A stretch of DNA of 64,000 nucleotides, from assembly GCA_958451615.1 (NCBI GenBank), contig CAUDQR010000003.1:1-64000 (forward strand). Direction: 5' to 3'. Both the position numbers and the translations under genes were made by a program. Under the pieces are notes generated by a model. That model was not told the origin of the DNA and did no database searches. It saw only the letters and a program-made list of their open reading frames with translations. The first letter of the stretch is position 1; each line of letters opens with the position of its first letter. Origin of the DNA: an uncultured Collinsella sp. (GTDB taxonomy: Bacteria > Actinomycetota > Coriobacteriia > Coriobacteriales > Coriobacteriaceae). Below, piece after piece: positions 58,740 to 64,000 of the stretch.

Positions 58740-59276
58740 TTAAGCGATGACAGCGACCTGGTTAAAGTCGAGCTCGACCGGCGTCTCGCGGCCAAAGATC
58801 ATCAGCGTGACCTTGAGCTTGCCAGCCTCGGTGTTAACCTCGGAGACTTTGCCATCAAAGTCGGTAAGCGGGCCATCGGTGACGCGGACGGACGTGCCGA
58901 CCTCAATATCAACCGAGGTACGCTTGGGCGAATCGCCCTTACCGGGACGACGAGTCATCTTATTGTACTCGTCGCGGGAAAGCGGAGCGGGCTTGCCGTT
59001 GCCGCCCAGGAAACCGGTAACGCCGGGCGTGTTGCGAACGCACGTCCATGCATCGTCATCCATCTCCATACGGACCAGAACATAACCCGGGAAAATCTTG
59101 GAATCCTTGGTCTCACGCTTGCCACCCTCTTTAATCTCGGTGACACGCTCCATAGGAATCTCGATATCAAAGATACGGTCCTGCATGCCCATAGTCTCGA
59201 TGCGATGCTCGAGATCGGACTTAACGCGGTTCTCGTATCCAGAGTAAGTGTGAACGACGTACCAACGCTTAGACAT
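58740..59276 (-). CDS. nusG: Transcription termination/antitermination protein NusG
   Basis: The 178-residue factor has an NGN domain ([42 protein letters not shown]) and a C-terminal KOW domain ([22 protein letters not shown]). It links RNA polymerase to Rho or S10. It follows secE by 3 nt and belongs to the rpmG-tRNA-Trp-secE-nusG unit. Confidence 0.97.
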   Translation of the reverse strand: MSKRWYVVHTYSGYENRVKSDLEHRIETMGMQDRIFDIEIPMERVTEIKEGGKRETKDSKIFPGYVLVRMEMDDDAWTCVRNTPGVTGFLGGNGKPAPLSRDEYNKMTRRPGKGDSPKRTSVDIEVGTSVRVTDGPLTDFDGKVSEVNTEAGKLKVTLMIFGRETPVELDFNQVAVIA

Positions 59277-59279
59277 GGT

Positions 59280-59618
59280 TTAGCCCCTCAATCCAGAGAA
59301 CAGAGCAAGAGCCTCGCCAAAGCCAGCATCGAGCAGAGCGATGACGACGCCGACGACGATCAGAGAAGCGCAAACGACGACCGAGTAGTTCACGAGCTCC
59401 TTCTTATCGGGCCACGTGACACGCTTCATCTCGGACTTCACCGAAGCGAAATACTTCTTGGTGCGGGCAAAGAAACCAGGCTTCTCGTTCTTCTTGGACT
59501 TCGCAGCCTTCTCGTTCTTCTTGGCAACGGCCTTCTTGGCCTCAACCTTGGAGTTGGCGGCAGCGTTATTGGCAGGTGCCGGCTGCTGAGCCTTCTTCTT
59601 GTTCTTCTTGTTGGCCAT
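59280..59618 (-). CDS. secE: Preprotein translocase subunit SecE
   Basis: The 112-residue protein has a Lys/Ala-rich hydrophilic N-terminus (about 1-50) and the SecE core: YFASVKSEMKRVTWPDKKELVNYSVVV leading into one membrane helix (about 80-100). The VTWP motif is the family hallmark. It stabilises the SecYEG channel. Start codon follows GGAGGTAACCC. Adjacent to nusG. Confidence 0.95.
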   Translation of the reverse strand: MANKKNKKKAQQPAPANNAAANSKVEAKKAVAKKNEKAAKSKKNEKPGFFARTKKYFASVKSEMKRVTWPDKKELVNYSVVVCASLIVVGVVIALLDAGFGEALALFSGLRG

Positions 59619-59694
59619 TTGGGTTACCTCCGCGCAATGCGCTTATACATGAGTAAACCGTAAGCCCCCAATTGGGAGCTTACGGAATAATGAC

Positions 59695-59770
59695 TGGCAC
59701 GCCAGGAAGGACTCGAACCCTCAACACTCGGTTTTGGAGACCGATGCTCTACCAATTGAACTACTGGCGT
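59695..59770 (-). tRNA. trnW: tRNA-Trp (CCA)
   Basis: The minus strand folds as a full cloverleaf: acceptor ACGCCAG/CTGGCGT, T-loop GGTTCGAGTCC and anticodon loop CTCCAAA with CCA anticodon. Discriminator G and the 3' CCA are encoded. It lies between rpmG and secE. Confidence 0.97.
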
Positions 59771-59783
59771 ATATGACTAAAGA

Positions 59784-59933
59784 CTAGCGAGTCTCTTTGT
59801 GCAGCGTGTGGTGACGGCACCAGGGGCAATACTTCTTGATCTCCATACGATCAGGCATGTTCGCCTTGTTCTTGGTGGTCGTATAGTTGCGGCGCTTGCA
59901 CTCAGTGCACGCAAGAGTAACTAGAGTACGCAT
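59784..59933 (-). CDS. rpmG: 50S ribosomal protein L33
   Basis: The 49-residue protein reads [20 protein letters not shown], continuing [28 protein letters not shown] in sequence, with the zinc-binding pairs CTEC and CPWC (C+ form). Too short for usual ORF lists. It is the first gene of the rpmG-tRNA-Trp-secE-nusG unit, and its promoter is at 59979-60008. Confidence 0.96.
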   Translation of the reverse strand: MRTLVTLACTECKRRNYTTTKNKANMPDRMEIKKYCPWCRHHTLHKETR

Positions 59934-59978
59934 GTATCCTGAACCTTTCATATCCGCCCCGTACGGGCACGAGATGGT

Positions 59979-60008
59979 ACTTTATCAGCTCTATGTAAGT
60001 GCTGTCAA
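59979..60008 (-). promoter_or_regulatory. Promoter of rpmG-trnW-secE-nusG
   Basis: Minus strand TTGACA, 18-nt spacer, TAAAGT. The bases around the -35 (GAGGTTTTCATTGACAGC) are nearly the same as at the tRNA-Tyr promoter 61810-61839. Confidence 0.75.
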
Positions 60009-60150
60009 TGAAAACCTCGAATCAATTGGTTCTCGGTGGATCCATTCATATTTGGAACACATCAATGGGGCCAGCGAGATCTAATCGACGGTGTACCCAG
60101 AACCATTATCGATCCTCTCGACACCAGCAACGGCTCAATATCCATTGCAG

Positions 60151-60188
60151 AAAAGAACCCGGCACCCAAATAAGTGCCGGGTTCTTTA
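60151..60188 (-). terminator. tuf terminator
   Basis: Minus strand AAAGAACCCGGCAC, 8-nt loop, GTGCCGGGTTCTTTT, a perfect 13-bp stem. Confidence 0.92.
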
Positions 60189-60212
60189 AGTCAGCTATAT
60201 CAAAGAGCTAAT

Positions 60213-61403
60213 TTACTCAATGATCGTGGAGACGATGCCCGAACCGACGGTGTGGCCACCCTCGCGGATAGCGAAGCGCAGGCCCTCCTCCATGGCGATC
60301 GGGTGGATGAGGTCGCCCTCGATGGTGATGTGGTCACCAGGCATAGCCATCTCGGTGCCCTCGGGGAGCTTGACCGTACCGGTAACGTCGGTGGTACGGA
60401 AGTAGAACTGAGGACGATAACCATCGAAGAACGGGGTGTGACGGCCGCCCTCCTCCTTGGTCAGAACGTAGATCTCACCGGTGAACTTGGTGTGCGGGGT
60501 AACCGAACCGGGCTTGCAGAGAACCTGGCCGCGCTCGATGTCCTCGCGCTTGATGCCGCGGAGCAGCAGACCGACGTTGTCGCCAGCCTCGCAGAAGTCC
60601 ATGGACTTACGGAACATCTCGATACCGGTAACGACGGTGTTCTGGGTATCCTTGATGCCGACGATCTCGACGGGCTCGTTGAGCTTGAGCTCACCGCGCT
60701 CGACACGACCGGTAGCAACGGTACCACGGCCGGAGATGGTCATAACGTCCTCAACGGCCATCAGGAACGGGAGGTCGTTGTTACGAGCAGGCGTCGGGAT
60801 GTACTCGTCGACGGCGTTCATGAGCTCGCGGATAGCGTCCATCCACTTGGCGTCGCCCTCGAGAGCGCCCAGAGCGGAACCACGGATGACGGGGATGTCG
60901 TCGCCGGGGAAATCGTACTCGGAGAGGAGCTCACGGGTCTCCATCTCGACGAGGTCGATGAGCTCGTCATCGTCGACCATGTCGCACTTGTTCAGGAAGA
61001 CGACGATGTAGGGAACGCCAACCTGACGGGCGAGCAGGATGTGCTCGCGGGTCTGAGCCATGGGGCCGTCGGTAGCGGCGATGACCAGGATAGCGCCGTC
61101 CATCTGAGCAGCACCGGAGATCATGTTCTTGACGTAGTCAGCGTGGCCCGGGCAGTCAACGTGAGCGTAGTGACGGGCAGCAGTCTCGTACTCGACGTGG
61201 GAGACGGAGATCGTAATGCCGCGCTCGCGCTCCTCGGGAGCCTTGTCGATGTTCTCGAACGCAGTGAAGTCAGCCTTGCAGCCCTCGGTCTCGGAGAGAA
61301 CCTTGGTGATGGCGGCGGTCAGCGTGGTCTTGCCGTGGTCGACGTGACCAATGGTGCCGATGTTAACATGCGGCTTAGTGCGCTCAAACTTCTCTTTGGC
61401 CAT
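60213..61403 (-). CDS. tuf: Elongation factor Tu
   Basis: The 396-residue GTPase shows G1 [15 protein letters not shown]3 [12 protein letters not shown] with the catalytic His and G4 NKCDMVDD, then beta-barrel domains 2 and 3. It carries aminoacyl-tRNA to the ribosome. Start at 61403 follows GAGGAGG; the frame open beyond it runs into the leader. It lies downstream of tRNA-Tyr, tRNA-Thr and tRNA-Met, an arrangement resembling the tRNA-tufB unit of other bacteria, and is probably cotranscribed with them. Confidence 0.98.
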   Translation of the reverse strand: MAKEKFERTKPHVNIGTIGHVDHGKTTLTAAITKVLSETEGCKADFTAFENIDKAPEERERGITISVSHVEYETAARHYAHVDCPGHADYVKNMISGAAQMDGAILVIAATDGPMAQTREHILLARQVGVPYIVVFLNKCDMVDDDELIDLVEMETRELLSEYDFPGDDIPVIRGSALGALEGDAKWMDAIRELMNAVDEYIPTPARNNDLPFLMAVEDVMTISGRGTVATGRVERGELKLNEPVEIVGIKDTQNTVVTGIEMFRKSMDFCEAGDNVGLLLRGIKREDIERGQVLCKPGSVTPHTKFTGEIYVLTKEEGGRHTPFFDGYRPQFYFRTTDVTGTVKLPEGTEMAMPGDHITIEGDLIHPIAMEEGLRFAIREGGHTVGSGIVSTIIE

Positions 61404-61499
61404 AAAGCCCTCCTCTAAACAGGTCGTCCCCGGACGGGACTTTGCCTTTATACCATAGTGGCCTCTCAACATACTATTGAGAAGCCACCGTGTTACCTA

Positions 61500-61576
61500 T
61501 GGTAGCGGTGACTGGATTCGAACCAGTGACGCCACGGGTATGAACCGTGTGCTCTAACCAACTGAGCTACACCGCC
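61500..61576 (-). tRNA. trnM: tRNA-Met (CAT)
   Basis: Acceptor GGCGGTG/CACCGCT, anticodon loop TTCATAC (CAT), T-loop GGTTCGAATCC and encoded CCA. The G-T pair at the first acceptor position argues for elongator rather than initiator, which lacks that pair; three G-C pairs at the anticodon stem base are not evident. Confidence 0.93.
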
Positions 61577-61579
61577 GGA

Positions 61580-61655
61580 TGGAGCCTGCAACCAGACTTG
61601 AACTGGTGACCTCTTCGTTACCAACGAAGTGCTCTACCGACTGAGCTATACAGGC
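61580..61655 (-). tRNA. trnT: tRNA-Thr (GGT)
   Basis: Acceptor GCCTGTA/TGCAGGC, anticodon loop TTGGTAA (GGT), T-loop GGTTCAAGTC-type arm and encoded CCA. Cotranscribed with its neighbours. Confidence 0.95.
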
Positions 61656-61665
61656 ACTTGACGGG

Positions 61666-61747
61666 TGGGAGCTATAGGATTCGAACCTATGTAGGCAGAG
61701 CCAACGGGTTTACAGCCCGTCCCCATTAACCACTCGGGCAAACTCCC
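61666..61747 (-). tRNA. trnY: tRNA-Tyr (GTA)
   Basis: A class II tRNA with a long variable arm, acceptor GGGAGTT/AGCTCCC and anticodon loop CTGTAAA (GTA). The CCA end is not encoded (A then CCC follows). First in the tRNA-tuf unit. Confidence 0.95.
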
Positions 61748-61809
61748 AATCGTTCAAGTATCCGCAGGTCCTTTGGTCTTTTGGACCGCCGCCCCCGCGA
61801 ACGAAAAAG

Positions 61810-61839
61810 ATAATACGATGCAACCTTGGGGGCTGTCAA
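61810..61839 (-). promoter_or_regulatory. Promoter of the tRNA-Tyr-Thr-Met-tuf unit
   Basis: Minus strand TTGACA, 18-nt spacer, TATTAT, about 60 bp before tRNA-Tyr; upstream GAGGTTTTCG matches the rpmG promoter. Confidence 0.8.
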
Positions 61840-62056
61840 CGAAAACCTCTAGATACACGGTGCCGGGCGTATCTATATACCTGTGACATGCAGTTTTGTT
61901 GGGTTTGATTATGTCGAGTGATGAATTTGGCAATGTCGGCGTCATTTCCCAAGGGCACACTTTGGCGTGATGGAGTATGTCTGCAGTCTCGACCCTCGAT
62001 AACGGATCCCTTGCGCTTATTACATAGGTCGTGATCGGGCTTCACCGGCACAATCG

Positions 62057-62147
62057 AGCGTGGATTTTCTCCCGTTTGACATCGAGCGTGGATAATCTCC
62101 CACTTTTGGCGTGTTTCTGAGGCCAAAGTGGCAGATTATCCACGCTC
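62057..62147. repeat. Long palindrome with duplicated half-site (GAGCGTGGATAATCT)
   Basis: Arms 62084-62110 and 62121-62147 (GAGCGTGGATAATCT ... GGC and its near-perfect complement) form a stem of about 26 bp with a 10-nt loop. A degenerate direct copy of the left arm, TCGAGCGTGGATTTTCTCCC, begins at about 62054. Confidence 0.75.
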
Positions 62148-62178
62148 ATTCTCTAGGCGGGAGAACTATAGAGCCGAA

Positions 62179-63012
62179 CTACTCGGGCCAGGCCAAAGTA
62201 GACCCATAGAGCGGCTCCCCCTTGGTGCAGGGGTAGCGACTCAAGTAACACGACGATAGCAAGTCGAAGAAATAAGTCATGGCATATTTCGAATAAACGC
62301 CGAGTCGGTCAATTCCGTTTCCCGCATTACCAAGACGATATACACGGTCAAAAGACCTCGATTTGTCATCGTTGCTAAACGCAGTAATTAGAATCTTCCT
62401 GCCCGAACGGCAATCAAGATACTCACGCGCCTGTGACGCAAATAGCCCGGAGACCGATACGAGAATTATCAATGACTGCGAAACGTCTCCCATGTTTTTC
62501 AATTCCGCGACGTTAGCCCCAGCAACTATGCGAACCATCTTGCCCGCATAAAACATTTCCTGCTGAAATCGTACGAGATTGGCGCTCACATTATTGGTGC
62601 ACCAGATTTCAACGTTTTTATGGCCATCAATTTCGTCGGCAAGGTGCTTAATAGCGATATCGGACACGCCGCTTTCAACCTCAGCGAACATCTCGATCAT
62701 GCGAACGTCGAGCTCTGCCCTGTACTCCTCGTAGCCAAATTCCTCCTCTCGATGGCTTAAGTCGCTTGGAAAGACTGATTGAGTAAATGATTCTTTCAAA
62801 TCGCTAAGAGACTGGTAGCCCAATCGATTGCAGAAACGACGAACAGCGGAACGGGTCACGAATGCATCGCGGGTTATTGCGGCAACATTGATTTCGCTCG
62901 AACGCCTAATGTGAGCGATGAGATATCGAGCGATGGCGGCATCGTTTGACCCAAACTCGCTGTTGATGATGGAGCTAATGCGATTGAGCACATCGAAGTC
63001 ATTGATATTCAC
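62179..63012 (-). CDS. RpiR/MurR-family regulator (HTH plus SIS domain)
   Basis: The 277-residue protein has an N-terminal helix-turn-helix of the RpiR type (SEINVAAITRDAFVTRSAVRRFCNRLGYQSLSDLK, given by position at about 38-75) and a SIS sugar-phosphate-binding domain (about 115-230: VEIWCTNNVSANLVRFQQEM, LIILVSVSGLFASQA). I choose GTG at 63012 because AAGAGGG is 5-6 nt upstream; the ATG at 63051 has no binding site. It is divergent from the GH1 gene, so it likely senses the phosphorylated glycoside and controls its use. Confidence 0.85.
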   Translation of the reverse strand: MNINDFDVLNRISSIINSEFGSNDAAIARYLIAHIRRSSEINVAAITRDAFVTRSAVRRFCNRLGYQSLSDLKESFTQSVFPSDLSHREEEFGYEEYRAELDVRMIEMFAEVESGVSDIAIKHLADEIDGHKNVEIWCTNNVSANLVRFQQEMFYAGKMVRIVAGANVAELKNMGDVSQSLIILVSVSGLFASQAREYLDCRSGRKILITAFSNDDKSRSFDRVYRLGNAGNGIDRLGVYSKYAMTYFFDLLSSCYLSRYPCTKGEPLYGSTLAWPE

Positions 63013-63054
63013 GTGATCCCTCTTTCCGCTCTCCTCGAAATCATGGTTCATTTA

Positions 63055-63093
63055 TTGAATCAAACAGCTTTGGTCGTTCTCCTATGATTCAAA
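63055..63093. promoter_or_regulatory. Putative operator between rpiR-type gene and GH1 gene
   Basis: TTGAATCAAA (63055-63064) and TGATTCAAA (63085-63093) are inverted half-sites about 20 nt apart in the divergent spacer. A TTGACG sequence follows at 63098-63103. Confidence 0.5.
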
Positions 63094-63163
63094 TCAGTTG
63101 ACGTCATCTTAATCGTAATTCCGCCACACGTATCCACCGTGTTGAATGATGGAAAGGGGATTC

Positions 63164-64000
63164 ATGGGCAACGTGAACAACATGCCGTTTCTCTGGGGTT
63201 CCGCCACGGCGTCTTATCAGTGCGAGGGTGCCTGGAACGAAGACGGCAAAGGCCTTGGCGAGTGGGATTTCTTTAGCCACACAAGCAATAAGAACATCAA
63301 CCATGTTGACGGTGATGTATCTTGCGACTTCTACCATCGCTATGAAGAAGATATCCGCATGATGAAAGAAGGCGGACAAAACACCTATCGCTTCTCTCTT
63401 TCATGGAGTCGAATCATCCCCACGGGTATCGGCGAAGTGAATGAAGAGGGTATCGATTTTTATAATCGGGTCATTGATTGTTGCCTCGAAAATGGCATAG
63501 AGCCCAACGTTACGCTGTTCCATTACGATCTACCATTCACGCTTGCTTGCAAAGGCGGATGGCTGAACAACGACATGGCAGAGTGGTTCTGCAAATACGC
63601 CAAGATTTGCTTTGAGCGCTTTGGAGACCGCGTCAAAATCTGGGCTACCGTTAACGAGCCGCATTTCTACAGCTACTGCGTAAACATGTTGGGCAACTAT
63701 CCCCCCAATCGATCGCTCGACGTTCAGTCGTACATGCAGTTTCAGTACAACCTGATGCGCGCGAGCGCACTCGCAGTCCGAACATATCGTCAAATGGGCT
63801 ACGACGGCATCATCGGCGCCGTCCACGATGGCGGCGTTGTCGAACTCGACCCGGCAACCGAGCACCCTGATGACGTATTTCGATACGCAGACTTTTTCGC
63901 CAATCGCATGATTCTGGCACCAGCGCTTCAGGGTCAACTGCCGCCAGAAATGGACGAAATCCTTGAAAAACTTGGCGTCTCGCTCTATCGATCCCCAAAT
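63164..64000 (+). CDS. Glycoside hydrolase family 1 (6-phospho-beta-glucosidase-like), partial
   Basis: The gene starts at 63164 after GAAAGGGG and runs off the window after 279 codons with no stop. The visible part has the GH1 opening FLWGSATASYQCEGAWNEDG and the acid/base Glu in ATVNEPHFYSYC. The nucleophile ENG motif should lie beyond the edge. GH1 enzymes cleave beta-glucosides or their 6-phosphates. The neighbouring RpiR regulator, which usually senses sugar phosphates, favours the phospho form. About 60% of the expected length is present. Confidence 0.9.
   Translation, partial: MGNVNNMPFLWGSATASYQCEGAWNEDGKGLGEWDFFSHTSNKNINHVDGDVSCDFYHRYEEDIRMMKEGGQNTYRFSLSWSRIIPTGIGEVNEEGIDFYNRVIDCCLENGIEPNVTLFHYDLPFTLACKGGWLNNDMAEWFCKYAKICFERFGDRVKIWATVNEPHFYSYCVNMLGNYPPNRSLDVQSYMQFQYNLMRASALAVRTYRQMGYDGIIGAVHDGGVVELDPATEHPDDVFRYADFFANRMILAPALQGQLPPEMDEILEKLGVSLYRSPN

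Larger units (their letters stand above)
61748..62178. other. Gene-free stretch before the tRNA-tuf unit
   Basis: It holds the tRNA-Tyr promoter (61810-61839) and a long palindrome (62057-62147). Short open frames here have no recognisable product, and none has a convincing ribosome-binding site. Confidence 0.6.

Noticed and set aside
61836-62126. Minus-strand open frame of 96 codons upstream of the tRNA genes
   Set aside because: It crosses the palindrome and promoter region, lacks a ribosome-binding site and has no recognisable protein feature.

Overview
The window is a compact bacterial chromosome segment of high-GC, Gram-positive (Actinomycetota) type. The gene content and style point to the class Coriobacteriia, most likely a gut Collinsella or close relative. 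This is inference from four things: a full fatty-acid operon with a fused accDA and an FMN enoyl reductase FabK, PTS components, arginine-derivative genes, and dispersed hairpins containing GGGACAGGCACC-like cores. No 16S gene is present to prove it. Almost all of the first 43 kb is transcribed on the minus strand, 43.8-55.8 kb is on the plus strand, and the rest is mainly minus again.

Layout: 0.1-3.3 kb has a histidine phosphatase, a CDF metal exporter and an orphan PTS EIIC. 3.4-12.5 kb is the fatty-acid synthesis operon fabH-acpP-fabK-fabD-fabG-fabF-accB-fabZ-accC-accDA, with biotin ligase birA divergent from it. 13.6-17.0 kb is rpsL-rpsG-fusA-rpsJ. 17.7-19.3 kb is an ECF sigma/membrane anti-sigma pair. 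19.6-27.5 kb is rpoB-rpoC, and 27.8-30.3 kb is galU and rplJ-rplL with an L10 leader. 30.6-43.6 kb is a mixed metabolic stretch: aminotransferase, deoxyinosine glycosylase, GH13 enzyme, MFS exporter, fused FeoAB, an APC antiporter with a dimethylargininase and a divergent GntR regulator, and an esterase. 43.8-55.8 kb holds PTS EIIA, asnS, a WYL regulator, a three-gene ABC importer, a cell-wall 5'-nucleotidase, an MscS channel, and a two-gene unit of a ParB-like/BMP fusion with a metallophosphoesterase. 55.8-57.3 kb is a decayed leucine operon (fused leuA/leuB relic) with a still intact Leu-rich leader peptide and attenuator. 57.4-61.8 kb is rplK-rplA, nusG-secE-tRNA-Trp-rpmG and tuf with tRNA-Met, tRNA-Thr and tRNA-Tyr. 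The window ends with an RpiR-type regulator divergent from a GH1 glucosidase that runs off the edge.

The most unusual content is non-coding. (1) Three copies of a hairpin family share a CACATTAAGTG heart with compensatory stem changes; two sit inside perfect 33-35 bp inverted arms whose sequence differs from copy to copy. (2) Two copies of a roughly 100-nt structured element are tied to a hairpin at the stop codon of the upstream gene. They share loop sequences (CAATCTG, TTCAA, CACCTTG, a GACCArAAGGTC tip) while the stems co-vary. (3) Several REP-like palindrome families abut stop codons, and three minus-strand cassettes (EIIC, ECF sigma/anti-sigma, leucine relic) are each bracketed by inverted copies of one palindrome. 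No transposase, phage, CRISPR array or secondary-metabolite cluster is visible.
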